Source: Citromicrobium sp. JLT1363
GTDB taxonomy: Bacteria > Pseudomonadota > Alphaproteobacteria > Sphingomonadales > Sphingomonadaceae
NCBI RefSeq assembly: GCF_000186705.1
Contig: NZ_AEUE01000001.1
Location: 248,001-312,000, forward strand
Length of the DNA stretch: 64,000 bases
Direction: 5' to 3'
Shown: positions 1 through 7,881 of the stretch, in pieces
Position numbering within the stretch: position 1 is the first letter of the stretch
How the letters are laid out: every line of letters starts with the position of its first letter
Notes under the pieces: model-generated
What the model saw: the letters and a program-made list of their open reading frames with translations, nothing else
Told to the model about the DNA's origin: nothing
Databases searched by the model: none
Program-made: the position numbers and the translations under genes

Positions 1-444
1 AAGAACCCGTATCTGCAGGAACTGCTGGCTAAAAAGAGCAAGGATTCGACCAATGTGTGGAATTCGATCCTCGAACGCGGCGGCAGCGTTGCGCATCTCG
101 ACTTCCTGACGCCGGAGGAGAAGGCGGTCTACAAGACCAGCTTCGAGATCGACCAGCGCTGGCTGCTCGAATTCGCGGCCGACCGTTCGCCGATGATCGA
201 CCAGGCGCAGAGCCTCAACCTCTTCATCCCCGCCGATGTCGACAAGTGGGACCTGATGATGCTCCACTTCCACGCGTGGGAGAAGAAGATCAAATCGCTC
301 TACTACCTGCGCTCCAAGAGCATCCAGCGCGCGGGCTTCGCGGGCGGCGTGGAGGCGGACAACACCTCCGAAGCTGCGAAGTACGAGCTGGCCGCAGGCA
401 CGGGCGAGCAGACCGACTACGAGGAATGCCTCGCCTGCCAGTAA
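1..444 (+). CDS. nrdA: Ribonucleoside-diphosphate reductase, alpha (large) subunit, C-terminal fragment
   Basis: This is the last 147 codons of the large subunit of class I ribonucleotide reductase, which makes deoxynucleotides from ribonucleoside diphosphates in the cytoplasm. The gene runs in from outside the window, open from base 1 in frame 1. The fragment contains the conserved end of the catalytic barrel (segments such as VAHLDFLTPEEKAVYKTSFE and QRWLLEFAADRSPMIDQAQS) and ends in EECLACQ. That flexible-tail cysteine pair shuttles electrons from thioredoxin or glutaredoxin to the active site in this family. nrdB follows at 1876 after three small genes, so the two subunits are close but not adjacent. 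Identification is firm; only the N-terminal part is missing. Confidence 0.95.
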   Translation, partial: KNPYLQELLAKKSKDSTNVWNSILERGGSVAHLDFLTPEEKAVYKTSFEIDQRWLLEFAADRSPMIDQAQSLNLFIPADVDKWDLMMLHFHAWEKKIKSLYYLRSKSIQRAGFAGGVEADNTSEAAKYELAAGTGEQTDYEECLACQ

Positions 445-492
445 GTCCGGCAGGGGAAGCGCGGATCTGAAGGGCGACGCGAAGGGGCGGCC

Positions 493-660
493 ATGGACAT
501 TCTTCCGGTCGCTACGATCATCGTTGCCGTGCTCGTCATCGCCGTGGCGATCTACACGATCCGGGTGCCGCAGGAGCGACGCTCGAAGATCATGCTGCTG
601 CTTGCAGCGCTGCTCATGCTCATGGCGGTGATGCTGCTGTTCGTCTCCCAGGGCTATTGA
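493..660 (+). CDS. Small two-helix membrane protein
   Basis: An ATG-started frame of 55 residues lies directly after nrdA, with GAAGGGGCGG upstream as a possible ribosome site. The product starts MDILPVATIIVAVL. It has two strongly hydrophobic stretches (about residues 4-22 and 33-51) separated by a short basic turn (VPQERRSK), so it should be an inner-membrane hairpin. A rho-independent terminator follows 12 bases after the stop, which supports a real end of transcript here. I do not recognise a family. It could be co-transcribed with nrdA. Confidence 0.6.
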   Translation: MDILPVATIIVAVLVIAVAIYTIRVPQERRSKIMLLLAALLMLMAVMLLFVSQGY

Positions 661-671
661 CCCCGCATATG

Positions 672-710
672 AAAAACCCCGGCGCGCCGCGATGGCGTGC
701 CGGGGTTTTG
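672..710. terminator. Rho-independent terminator
   Basis: A GC-rich stem (AACCCCGGCGCGCC paired with GGCGTGCCGGGGTT, with one mismatch and loop GCGAT) is flanked by A-rich and T-rich runs. It can therefore work in both directions, ending the nrdA-side transcript and the convergent DUF2171 gene. Confidence 0.85.
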
Positions 711-747
711 TTTCGGAGCCGGTTATCCGGCTCGCCTCTCCAGCTGC

Positions 748-987
748 TTATACAGTGGTTGCCTTGTTGCCGAGGCCGACGGGCAGCGGCGTGCCTTCCT
801 TCAGGACGACGCGGTTGTCTTCCAGCGAATCCACCGCGTCCAGCGCGATGAAGTGGTGCTGATCGTCCATCGCGTCGGACTTGGTCAGCTTGATGCGCTC
901 GTCTTCGACTTCGTCCACCGTGCCGACGTGCTGCTTGGTGGCATCGACGACTTCCATGTGTTCCTTGATACGAATCTTCTCGAACAT
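748..987 (-). CDS. DUF2171 family protein
   Basis: The frame encodes 79 residues starting MFEKIRIKEHMEVVDATKQHVGTV. The pattern of 'I.EHM.VVD..G.HVGTVD.VE...IKLTK.D' followed by 'HH.I....V' is typical of DUF2171, a small single-domain family with a PRC-barrel-like sequence, of unknown function and common in sphingomonads. The ATG at 987 was chosen because GGAG sits about 7 bases upstream and the family motif begins at the next residues; the open frame upstream to 1146 has no family features. It is soluble, charged, and has no signal. Divergent from the membrane protein at 1145. Confidence 0.8.
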   Translation of the reverse strand: MFEKIRIKEHMEVVDATKQHVGTVDEVEDERIKLTKSDAMDDQHHFIALDAVDSLEDNRVVLKEGTPLPVGLGNKATTV

Positions 988-1144
988 AAAATGCTCCAAT
1001 CTTGTCTTTATTTTCAAGGGCCTGCTTGGGCCCGCCTTACATGAACACAATGGATGGAGCGGGGGATTCGTTCCGGCCCGGGGCCAAAGGCGGTAGTCGG
1101 GCCCCGGCTTGCGGAGGTGCGGAGCGTGGGGCATGTTTTGCGCC

Positions 1145-1720
1145 ATGGGGGAAGATGCGGCTTTTCATATAGGCGCAGCGGAGATCACGCAGGGCGATCT
1201 GTGGCTGCTTGCCATTGTCACACTGGTGGTACCTGTCGCCCTGCTGTTCCCGTGGGCGATGTGGCACCTGCGGGGCTGGCGCATCCGCAAGGCGCGCGCG
1301 GGAGGCAAGCACGACATTGCCGACGTGCTCGCGCTCGATCACGATGAGGACGCCCCACCGAAATCGCCGGCAACCCTTGTTCCCCGGGCAGCGCTGATGA
1401 TGATCGGGGCGCCCCTGCTGATCGTCTTTCAGGAAAACCTCATGGACGAGCTGGAGCATATGATGGGCAAGGGCTGGGGCTTCACCGCGATGGCCCTCAC
1501 CAGCGGCTTCTTCCTCGCGTGCGGGTGGATGTGGGCCAAGGTGAAGCGCAATGCGATGTCGCCCGAAGAACTCGCCGCGATCGAGGAAGACGAAGAGCAC
1601 CAGAGCTGGATGCGCGCCTTCTTCAACGAACCGGCCGCGGGTCTCGGCGCGGCGATAGGTATCGGCATCGTGATTGTGGTCGTAGTGCTGTCTTTGTTGA
1701 TCGGCGGATTGCCCGGCTAG
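1145..1720 (+). CDS. Hypothetical membrane protein with four predicted helices
   Basis: 191 residues with four hydrophobic segments at about 18-40, 82-97, 112-131 and 167-187, linked by charged loops (a basic RIRKARAGGKHD loop and an acidic EELAAIEEDEEHQSW loop). It is therefore an inner-membrane protein. The ATG at 1145 is preferred over the upstream in-frame codon at 1109 because the extension (RRCGAWGMFCA) looks non-coding. No family recognised. It lies between nrdA and nrdB, but its start is more than 150 bases from nrdB, so a link to ribonucleotide reduction is not implied. Confidence 0.65.
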   Translation: MGEDAAFHIGAAEITQGDLWLLAIVTLVVPVALLFPWAMWHLRGWRIRKARAGGKHDIADVLALDHDEDAPPKSPATLVPRAALMMIGAPLLIVFQENLMDELEHMMGKGWGFTAMALTSGFFLACGWMWAKVKRNAMSPEELAAIEEDEEHQSWMRAFFNEPAAGLGAAIGIGIVIVVVVLSLLIGGLPG

Positions 1721-1875
1721 GCGTGATCTGGGTCAAAGACCGTAGCACCGCGTACTGCTTATCCCCGATCCATTCGCCCCGCTTGCTATCGAATCACCGC
1801 TGTGATTCCTTATGTTGGTACATCCAGTCAGACCGTAAACACCGAAGAAGGCCCACGCGCCCCGGAGAACCACCA

Positions 1876-2937
1876 ATGTCGCTGCTCGAAGCCCGCAAGA
1901 CCTACAAGCCCTTCGAATATCCCTGGGCGTACGACTTCTGGAAGCGCCAGCAGCAGGTCCACTGGATGCCCGAGGAAGTGCCGCTGGGCGAGGATTGCCG
2001 CGACTGGGCGCAGAAGCTTTCGGATCACGAGCGTAACCTGCTCACCCAGATCTTCCGCTTCTTCACCCAGGCCGATGTCGAGGTGCAGGACTGCTATCAC
2101 GAAAAATACGGCCGGGTCTTCAAGCCGACCGAGATCAAGATGATGCTCGCCTCGTTCTCCAACATGGAGACGATCCACATCGCGGCCTACAGCCACCTGC
2201 TTGACACGATCGGCATGCCCGAAAGCGAATACGGCATGTTCCTCGAATACGAGGAGATGAAGGACAAGCACGACTACCTGCAGCAGTTCGGCGTCGACAC
2301 GGACGAGGATATCGCCCGCACGCTCGCCGCGTTCGGCGGCTTCACCGAAGGCATGCAGCTGTTCGCCAGCTTCGCGATGCTGATGAACTTCCCGCGCTAC
2401 AACAAGATGAAGGGCATGGGGCAGATCGTCAGCTGGTCGGTGCGCGACGAAAGCCTGCACTGCGAAGGCATCATCCGCCTGTTCCACGAATTCGTGCGCG
2501 AGCGGGACTGCTACACCAAGGCGGTGAAGGAAGACATCATCGACATCTGCCAGAAGTCGGTGCGGCTGGAAGACAACTTCATCGACCTCGCCTTCGAGAT
2601 GGGCCCGGTTTCCGGCATGACCGCGAAGGAAATCAAGAAGTACATCCGCTACATCGCGGACTGGCGGCTGGGCCAGCTGGGCCTGCAGCCGATCTACATG
2701 ATCGACGAGCACCCGCTGCCCTGGCTGACCCCGCTGCTGAACGGCGTGGAGCACGCCAACTTCTTCGAACAGCGCGCGACCGAATATTCCAAGGGCGCCA
2801 CCAAGGGCGACTGGAACACGGTGTGGAGCACCTTCGACAAGCGCCAGGGCGCCGGCAAGGCCGCGAACGAGGAAGAGGCCGACGACGGCCCGGGCCTGTT
2901 CGGGGATGATGCTGGGGGCGTGCAAGCGGCGGAGTAG
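1876..2937 (+). CDS. nrdB: Ribonucleoside-diphosphate reductase, beta (small, radical-bearing) subunit
   Basis: 353 residues, normal for alphaproteobacterial class I R2 proteins. The protein houses the di-iron centre and tyrosyl radical used by NrdA. Visible family features are the metal-ligand stretch N-M-E98-T-I-H101, the radical tyrosine seven residues after that glutamate (Y105 in HIAAYSHL), the second glutamate/histidine helix (DESLHCEGI), and the TEGMQLFASFAML core helix. The start ATG at 1876 follows GGAG at 1864-1867. The tail is acidic (EEEADDGPGLFGDD) and ends in AGGVQAAE. The stop is six bases before the start of an AT-rich Doc-like gene, so nrdB is the left border of an accessory patch. 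I could not find a convincing NrdR box in 1721-1875. Confidence 0.95.
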   Translation: MSLLEARKTYKPFEYPWAYDFWKRQQQVHWMPEEVPLGEDCRDWAQKLSDHERNLLTQIFRFFTQADVEVQDCYHEKYGRVFKPTEIKMMLASFSNMETIHIAAYSHLLDTIGMPESEYGMFLEYEEMKDKHDYLQQFGVDTDEDIARTLAAFGGFTEGMQLFASFAMLMNFPRYNKMKGMGQIVSWSVRDESLHCEGIIRLFHEFVRERDCYTKAVKEDIIDICQKSVRLEDNFIDLAFEMGPVSGMTAKEIKKYIRYIADWRLGQLGLQPIYMIDEHPLPWLTPLLNGVEHANFFEQRATEYSKGATKGDWNTVWSTFDKRQGAGKAANEEEADDGPGLFGDDAGGVQAAE

Positions 2938-2943
2938 TGGCGT

Positions 2944-3822
2944 TTGCTTGAGCTAGAAGTTGAGGTCCAAGAACAGTATGACCGAAATTTAACTAAGCTA
3001 GAGCCGATCCAAGAATTTGGTCGGCCTATACTCTCTGTGGGCGACGTGCTGCGATCGCATTTTTTAATTGCTAATCACTTCTATTTAGAAGGTACAGGGA
3101 TTGGTGGTATCGGTGTGAAGTCGCCAAACCTTCTGGAATCAGCTGTATATCGTCAAGTCGCTTCCTTCGGCGGCGAAAAGAAATGGGATACGGTATTTGA
3201 TGCAACCGCGACGCTGATGTTTGGCATAATCAAAAATCATCCATTCTACGACGCCAATAAGCGCACGGCCTTTCTGACATCTTTATATCAGCTTTACGAC
3301 GCCGGATACTGTCCGTCAGTCCATGAAACTAAGTTTGAGGATTTGACGGTTCAAATAGCAGAGAACGCTCTGACGAAGTTTCGCCGGTATAGAGATTTTC
3401 TCAAGCAAGGTGTGGATGATCCTGAGATAAGATTTGTTTCTAAATGGCTCAGAGACAATACTAGAAAGCTAGATTCCCGAACTTATCAAATCACCTATCG
3501 CGAGCTCAAGGGGATACTTTCGGGCTTCGGCGTGGAATTAGAAGATCCCCACGGCAACAGAATTGATGTTGTCCGATACGTTCAAAAGCAAAGAGGTTTT
3601 GGGCTCCTCAAGCCATCAACCCAGCGCGTTCGGCTGGGCACGATAGGTTTTCCTCGTTGGGGCGCTAAGGTTGCTCACGGAGAAGTTAAAAAGGTAAGAG
3701 CGCTTACCGGTCTTTCATATAGCGATGGCGTGGATTCGGCCGCCTTTTTTAAGGGAGTTGATCCGATGCAATCACTCATCGCAACTTACAATGAGCCTCT
3801 AATCAGATTGGCCGATCGTTAA
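2944..3822 (+). CDS. Doc/Fic-family protein with C-terminal extension
   Basis: 292 residues. Residues 99-108 read HPFYDANKRT, which matches the Doc-type Fic motif H-x-F-x-D-A/G-N-K-R. The preceding helix (SPNLLESAVYRQVASF) is also Doc-like. Doc kinases phosphorylate elongation factor Tu, while other Fic proteins transfer AMP or other groups; the target here is unknown. Residues from about 135 onwards form an unassigned C-terminal domain (YRELKGILSGFGVELEDP). The TTG start is supported by GGAG at 2931-2934, inside the end of nrdB. Base composition differs sharply from its neighbours: bases 3061-3120 have 22 G/C of 60, against 36 of 60 in nrdB at 2401-2460. This, with rare codons such as TTA and ATA, points to recent transfer. 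No Phd-like antitoxin gene is visible next to it. Confidence 0.75.
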   Translation: MLELEVEVQEQYDRNLTKLEPIQEFGRPILSVGDVLRSHFLIANHFYLEGTGIGGIGVKSPNLLESAVYRQVASFGGEKKWDTVFDATATLMFGIIKNHPFYDANKRTAFLTSLYQLYDAGYCPSVHETKFEDLTVQIAENALTKFRRYRDFLKQGVDDPEIRFVSKWLRDNTRKLDSRTYQITYRELKGILSGFGVELEDPHGNRIDVVRYVQKQRGFGLLKPSTQRVRLGTIGFPRWGAKVAHGEVKKVRALTGLSYSDGVDSAAFFKGVDPMQSLIATYNEPLIRLADR

Positions 3823-3977
3823 AAAGTTCTCAATTGATACTGGTTCGGCGTACCAGCAACCGCGCAAGGTGATCGGCCTGCGAAATCGCGTCGCGACTCA
3901 TTCCGCCGAACTCGCCGAGAATTGGAGGCGCGCCGAGGCGCTGCTACCTCTGGAGCAGATACCCGGAGCCGATCAGA

Positions 3978-4244
3978 ATGATTAAGCTAACCCACGTCGA
4001 ACGAAGCGGGCCGCGGTGCCTGTCTCTTGCCTTCTCCGACTGCAGCCATGGCGAGTGGTCGGCGAAAGACCTGCTCACCACGCAAACCGTCCTGACCAAA
4101 CCTCTTTCGGACAGAGCGTTCTTCGAACGTGCCTTTATCAGCTTCGGCGCGCTGGGATGCCCCAATGGGCTCGAACTCTCGGCAGAGTCGCTCCATCGGA
4201 AGCTGGTCGACGCAGACAGGCTCTCCTCCGCAGAAGCAACCTGA
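3978..4244 (+). CDS. DUF2442 domain protein
   Basis: 88 residues starting MIKLTHVERSGPRCLSLAFSD. The layout is the DUF2442 signature: a beta-rich N-terminal half ending in a 'FSDG/CSHGEW' turn, a phenylalanine-rich middle (RAFFERAFISFG), and a 'PNGLELSAESLH' end. DUF2442 proteins are small, of unknown function, and often sit beside DUF4160 or toxin-antitoxin-like genes; no DUF4160 gene is visible here. GGAG at 3964-3967 supports the ATG. It is 155 bases after the Doc-like gene and converges on the nuclease gene four bases later. It might be a distant partner of the Doc-like protein, but the spacing and normal GC content argue against one operon. Confidence 0.65.
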   Translation: MIKLTHVERSGPRCLSLAFSDCSHGEWSAKDLLTTQTVLTKPLSDRAFFERAFISFGALGCPNGLELSAESLHRKLVDADRLSSAEAT

Positions 4245-4248
4245 TACC

Positions 4249-4848
4249 TCAACACCACGCCTTCCCGGCGCCGCCCCACCGCGCAGCAACACCCTCCGCC
4301 ACCAGCGCATCCACCGCGCTCGATCCGCCGCGCGCCAGCACGCGTAGCTTGCGGCCGTAGCGGTCTGCGTCGCGCCCGTCGGGGTTGGGGTGCACTTCGA
4401 ATGCGCCTGCGTTGAGCCACACGGTCAGTCGCTCGGTCGCGCGCTGTCCGGCGATCCGCTCTGCCTCGCAGTCGGGATCGAACACCTCGGGCGCATCGAT
4501 ATCGGCGATGCGGATTTTCACATCGTTCAGCCAGATCGTGTCGCCATCGACCACGCAGGTATGGCGTTCGCCGCCGATGCAGGGGCCGAACCGCTTCTCG
4601 ACCCGCTGCACCTCCGCCGCCGCCTGCGAGTTCTGTGGCGTCGCGCTCAGGCTGGGCAAGCCGTCGTGCAGCAGGATGGCGGTGAACACCGCCAGCGGCG
4701 CGGCCACCAGCACCAGGCCCAGCCCGCGTGCGGCGTCCCACCAGGCTGCGCGCTTCGTCTTGCGCGAAGGCGCAGCCGGGCGCGCGCCCGGGTCGCCGTG
4801 TGACGCGGAGCGGAAGGAGGGGCGGCGAAAGGAGACGGGATCGCCCAT
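4249..4848 (-). CDS. Membrane-anchored staphylococcal-nuclease-like (SNase) protein
   Basis: 199 residues. A basic N-terminal tail is followed by one membrane helix at about 42-61 (RGLGLVLVAAPLAVFTAILL) and then an SNase-fold domain from about residue 95. The domain shows the metal/active-site turn VVDGDTIWL (D101, D103), the strand KIRIADIDAPEVF (R113 and E121 match the catalytic Arg and Glu positions) and the DRYGRKLRVL strand carrying further arginines. SNase-like proteins cut DNA or RNA using calcium. The anchor would place the domain on the periplasmic side. The protein ends in GAGKAWC. Convergent with the DUF2442 gene. Confidence 0.8.
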   Translation of the reverse strand: MGDPVSFRRPSFRSASHGDPGARPAAPSRKTKRAAWWDAARGLGLVLVAAPLAVFTAILLHDGLPSLSATPQNSQAAAEVQRVEKRFGPCIGGERHTCVVDGDTIWLNDVKIRIADIDAPEVFDPDCEAERIAGQRATERLTVWLNAGAFEVHPNPDGRDADRYGRKLRVLARGGSSAVDALVAEGVAARWGGAGKAWC

Positions 4849-4932
4849 GCCCCGCTATCGGGGGCAAGGTCTCAAGGGCCGATTAAGCCTGATCCTTAAT
4901 GCGCCCCTACCGGGGTGAAAGGCGTCTAACTC

Positions 4933-5418
4933 TCAGAAAAGCCACGTCTTCGGACGGGGCATGGACCGCCGGTTGGCCGCATTGGCGAGCGAGAGGATGC
5001 TGCGCACGCAGTACCACACGAACATCAGGAAGCCGATGCCGACGCCGCCGAAGATCGCGGCGATAATTCCGGCGGGCGGCTCGTGCGGGGCCGCGTCGAT
5101 CGCCGTCTGGTCGGCAAAGGCGGGCCCGGCGGTGGTCGCCACGGCCAGCGCGATGACCGCGCCGAACACCAGCAGGCACACCCAGAAGCCGATCCAGAAG
5201 GTGCGGATGAGGTAGGTGAAGTGCGTCTCCTCCCACTCGGTCACGTCCGCGTCGTTGCGCCATACGTAGGCGAGGATCAGGCCGATCAGCACGCTGAAGC
5301 CCGTGAACAGGTTGGCGAGGTAGAGGATCGCCACGATGATCGGGCGGTAGAGCGTTACGCCCGTATCGGGCTCCGCCCCGGCCGCACCCTCGCCATTGCC
5401 CGCGTAGTCATCGCTCAT
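4933..5418 (-). CDS. DUF4870-like integral membrane protein
   Basis: 161 residues with an acidic N-terminal tail (MSDDYAGNGEGAAGAEPDTG) and three hydrophobic blocks: VAILYLANLFTGFSVLIGLILAY, FWIGFWVCLLVFGAVIALA and IIAAIFGGVGIGFLMFVWYCV. The stretch 'WEETHFTYLIRTFWIG' between the first two helices is typical of DUF4870/Tic20-like small membrane proteins of proteobacteria. Start at 5418 was preferred over 5457 because the extra 13 residues lack features. Function unknown; inner membrane. Confidence 0.7.
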   Translation of the reverse strand: MSDDYAGNGEGAAGAEPDTGVTLYRPIIVAILYLANLFTGFSVLIGLILAYVWRNDADVTEWEETHFTYLIRTFWIGFWVCLLVFGAVIALAVATTAGPAFADQTAIDAAPHEPPAGIIAAIFGGVGIGFLMFVWYCVRSILSLANAANRRSMPRPKTWLF

Positions 5419-5565
5419 CTGCGCTCTCCCCCCTTCGCCCGGCCTCGTACCGGCCACCGCCGGACCTTATAGCCCAGGCAGGCCCTGCGGGAAACTGCGC
5501 GGCTTGCCATCGCTGCGGCGCGGTGCAAGATTTGCCGCCAGCCTTGTCCTCACAGGAGAATCGCC

Positions 5566-5814
5566 ATGGCCGTTCGTTTCGCCCCTGCCGCACTCACGCT
5601 TACCGCCGCGCTTTGTCTTGCCGCCTGCGGCGAGCCCGAGGAAACCACCTACGAGGTCGACGCCGTCGACAAGAGCGGCGGCGAGCTGATCGTGGCCGAC
5701 GAGGATGCCCAGGGCGTCCCGGTGAATGTGCCCGAAACCGAGATGACCAACGTGCCGCCCGAAGAAATGGCGGAAGACGAAACGGCGCAGGAAAGCGATA
5801 CCACCGAAGAATAG
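5566..5814 (+). CDS. Small acidic lipoprotein
   Basis: 82 residues. The first 20 form a lipoprotein signal (MAVRFAPAALTLTAALCLAA) with the lipobox L-A-A-C; C21 would be lipidated. The mature part is strongly acidic and low complexity (PEETTYEVDAVD, PETEMTNVPPEEMAEDETAQ) and has no recognised domain. AGGAGA lies eight bases before the ATG. Its acidic tail resembles that of the gene at 6161, so both may be envelope or periplasm-facing stress proteins; this is inference only. Confidence 0.75.
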   Translation: MAVRFAPAALTLTAALCLAACGEPEETTYEVDAVDKSGGELIVADEDAQGVPVNVPETEMTNVPPEEMAEDETAQESDTTEE

Positions 5815-6160
5815 GCCGCAGCGCGCGGCGTCTTTCGCCCGTCGCGCCTGCGTGCCCGCCGCCCGCGCCTGCCGTTCTGGCGCTGTCCTACAGGCACCGC
5901 GCTGCGCTATGTCTGCGGCCATGACGGTCGCCCCCCCCGCACGTGCTGCCCCGACGCGCGCCTTCGCGCCGGGAGCGGCGGTTTGCTCCCGGGGCGTTTT
6001 TCGCCTCCTAGACACTGTGTCAGGTGTGTCAGGTGTGTCAGGTGTGTCAGGCGCGCGGCAGGCCGCTCGCCGGGGAGCGCGCGGAACCTCGGCCCGCTGC
6101 CGCTTGTTGGAAGGGCAAGCCGCCTTGCGCGGACATCCCTCAGCAACAGGAGCAAGCACC
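5815..6160. other. Gene-free stretch of about 345 bases with hairpin and short repeats
   Basis: No reading frame here looks like a gene. The first 150 bases are plain GC-rich sequence. The second half holds a hairpin with a T-run (from 5966) followed by tandem 9-base repeats to 6052, and then the leader of the gene at 6161. Confidence 0.6.
5966..6052 (+). repeat. Dispersed intergenic element, copy 1: hairpin, T-run, GACACTGTGTC and four GTGTCAGGT units
   Basis: The element starts with a hairpin (GGGAGC at 5971-5976 pairing with GCTCCC at 5985-5990, extended by CGCC/GGCG-like bases) and a T-run. It continues with the near-palindrome GACACTGTGTC at 6011-6021 and four direct 9-base units GTGTCAGGT at 6017-6052, the last ending in C. 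A second copy with the same order lies at 16074-16134 on the other strand. Both copies are just upstream of a gene, and the hairpin plus T-run could act as a terminator or attenuator. Confidence 0.7.
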
Positions 6161-6472
6161 ATGGCCGACGACGATGTGATCGAGAAGAAGAGTTCGAGCA
6201 AATGGCTCTGGATCGCGGTGATCGCGGTTCTCGCACTGGTGGCGATCATGGTCTTCGTGAACGCCGATGGCGATGATCCGGACCTGCCCGATAGCGCGGT
6301 TACCACGACCGAAGAACGGCTCGACACCGATCTGAGCGACGAATCCGAACTCACCACCGAAGCGATCGACGATGTGAACGGCATCGATCCCGTCGCGACC
6401 GTGGCCCCCGAAGGCGCCGAGGCGGAGGGCGATGCGCCCGAAACCGCGATCGATACCCCGCAGGACGAGTAG
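6161..6472 (+). CDS. Single-pass membrane protein with acidic tail
   Basis: 103 residues: a short charged N-terminus ([14 protein letters not shown]), one membrane helix at about 15-34 ([19 protein letters not shown]), and an acidic, low-complexity C-terminal tail rich in Asp, Glu and Thr. CAACAGGAG ends ten bases before the ATG, which fixes the start; the long open frame upstream (from 5852) crosses the repeat element and is not coding. No family recognised. Confidence 0.65.
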   Translation: MADDDVIEKKSSSKWLWIAVIAVLALVAIMVFVNADGDDPDLPDSAVTTTEERLDTDLSDESELTTEAIDDVNGIDPVATVAPEGAEAEGDAPETAIDTPQDE

Positions 6473-6518
6473 GACGGCGAGGCGGGGCGTGTGGTCCCGC
6501 CTTCCCAAACCGCGCGAG

Positions 6519-6536
6519 CCCCGCTAGCGCGCGGGG
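6519..6536 (+). promoter_or_regulatory. Hairpin abutting the argB start codon
   Basis: CCCCGC (6519-6524) can pair with GCGGGG (6531-6536) across a six-base loop, ending one base before the argB ATG. It covers the only G-rich bases that could act as a ribosome site. This is a candidate translational control structure, or simply a terminator remnant of the preceding gene. Confidence 0.4.
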
Positions 6537-6537
6537 C

Positions 6538-7494
6538 ATGAGCGAGAGTCCACCGGTGAACGGCGGGGGCGCGGCCCCCCGCAATGCAGGCCCGAATGCG
6601 GGCCTCGATGCAGGCGCAAAGGCCAGCGTGCTGATAGAGGCGCTGCCCTTCCTGCGCCGCTATGCCGGGCGCACCTTCGTGGTGAAGTACGGCGGGCACG
6701 CAATGGGCGACAACGCCGCTGCGGCCAGCTTCGCGCAGGACATCGTTCTGCTGAAGGCGGTCGGCATCAATCCCGTGGTCGTCCATGGCGGCGGCCCGCA
6801 GATCGGCGCGATGCTGGAACGCGTGGGCGTGGAAAGCCGCTTCGTCGATGGTCTGCGGGTGACCGACGAGGCCACGGTGGAGATCGCCGAAATGGTCCTG
6901 TCCGGCGCGATCAACAAGCAGATCGTCGCCGCAATTCACGCCGCGGGCGGTCGTGCGCTGGGCCTGTCGGGCAAGGACGCAGGGCTGGTGAAGGCGCGCA
7001 AGGTCAGCCGCGATACGCGGGTGGAGGACAGCGCGATCGAACAGCTGGTCGATCTGGGCTTCGTGGGCGAGCCTGCAGAGATCGACCCGCAGGTGATCGA
7101 AATGGCCACCGCCAGCGGCCTCATCCCGGTCATCGCCCCCATCGGTGCGGGCGATAATGGCGAAACCTACAACATCAATGCAGACACGATGGCCGGCGCG
7201 CTCGCCGGGGCGCTGGGCGCGGCGCGGCTGCTGCTGCTGACCGATGTGGCGGGCGTGCTCGACGGCGACGGGCAACTGGTGAGCGAACTGGACGAGGCCA
7301 GCATCGAAAAGCTGCGGGCCGAAGGCGTCATCACCGGCGGCATGATCCCGAAGCTGGAAACATGCCTCGCCGCCACGCGCGAAGGGTGCGAGGCAGCGGT
7401 CATCCTCGATGGGCGGGTGGAACATGCCATGCTGCTGGAGTTCTTCACCGCAAGCGGCGCGGGCACGCTCGTAAGAGCCGTCCAAAACGGCTAG
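6538..7494 (+). CDS. argB: Acetylglutamate kinase
   Basis: 318 residues. It phosphorylates N-acetyl-L-glutamate in arginine biosynthesis in the cytoplasm. Family motifs are clear: [11 protein letters not shown] (ATP-phosphate lysine), [11 protein letters not shown] (substrate loop), [56 protein letters not shown] and the C-terminal [15 protein letters not shown]. The N-terminus carries a Gly/Ala/Pro-rich leader of about 28 residues before the first family helix; an internal start cannot be excluded. First gene of a same-strand string argB-yggT-folD-lipoprotein-marC. Confidence 0.95.
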   Translation: MSESPPVNGGGAAPRNAGPNAGLDAGAKASVLIEALPFLRRYAGRTFVVKYGGHAMGDNAAAASFAQDIVLLKAVGINPVVVHGGGPQIGAMLERVGVESRFVDGLRVTDEATVEIAEMVLSGAINKQIVAAIHAAGGRALGLSGKDAGLVKARKVSRDTRVEDSAIEQLVDLGFVGEPAEIDPQVIEMATASGLIPVIAPIGAGDNGETYNINADTMAGALAGALGAARLLLLTDVAGVLDGDGQLVSELDEASIEKLRAEGVITGGMIPKLETCLAATREGCEAAVILDGRVEHAMLLEFFTASGAGTLVRAVQNG

Positions 7495-7584
7495 GCCTGC
7501 GGGCGAACCGCACCCTTGCCTTCGCATATTGGCGTATTACTCTTGTAAGACGCTACCGAAAAACGCTCAGGAGACCGGGCCGCC

Positions 7585-7881
7585 ATGCAAGCCCTTTTCG
7601 CCATCTACAACATCGTCGAATTGCTCACGAACGTCTTCGTGATGCTGATCATCGTGCAGTTCGTGATCGGCCTGCTGCTCGCCTTCAACGTGGTCAGCCA
7701 GGGGAACGACTTCGTGGTTGCGATCTACCGTTCGATCAATTCGCTGCTCGATCCGGTGCTCAGGCCGATCCGCAACCTGCTCCCGCAGACCGGCGCGATC
7801 GACTTCTCGCCGCTGGTGCTGATCATCGTGCTGCAGATCTTCCTGATCATCCTCGGTTCGGTGATCGGAGGCCTGGCGTGA
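7585..7881 (+). CDS. YggT family membrane protein
   Basis: 98 residues with two hydrophobic blocks ([26 protein letters not shown] and [19 protein letters not shown]) around a loop with the YggT hallmark '[23 protein letters not shown]'. YggT proteins are inner-membrane proteins linked in other bacteria to osmotic tolerance and, in plants, to haem attachment or nucleoid distribution; the role here is unknown. Its stop overlaps the folD start by four bases (GTGA), so the two are translationally coupled. Confidence 0.9.
   Translation: MQALFAIYNIVELLTNVFVMLIIVQFVIGLLLAFNVVSQGNDFVVAIYRSINSLLDPVLRPIRNLLPQTGAIDFSPLVLIIVLQIFLIILGSVIGGLA

Noticed and set aside
3840-3977. Gene remnant or mobile-element border after the Doc-like gene
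   Set aside because: A minus-strand frame of about 23 codons (MSRDAISQADHL) can be read, but there is no recognisable family, terminal repeat or target duplication.
5966-6001. A riboswitch upstream of the gene at 6161
   Set aside because: Only a simple hairpin with T-run and short repeats is present; none of the known riboswitch core patterns is visible.
6017-6052. Short tandem repeats as a CRISPR array
   Set aside because: Units are only 9 bases, directly adjacent and without spacers, and no cas genes are present.
5467-7527. 686-codon minus-strand open frame antisense to argB and upstream genes
   Set aside because: It crosses several clear plus-strand genes, the hairpin and the tandem repeats, and shows no protein family features.
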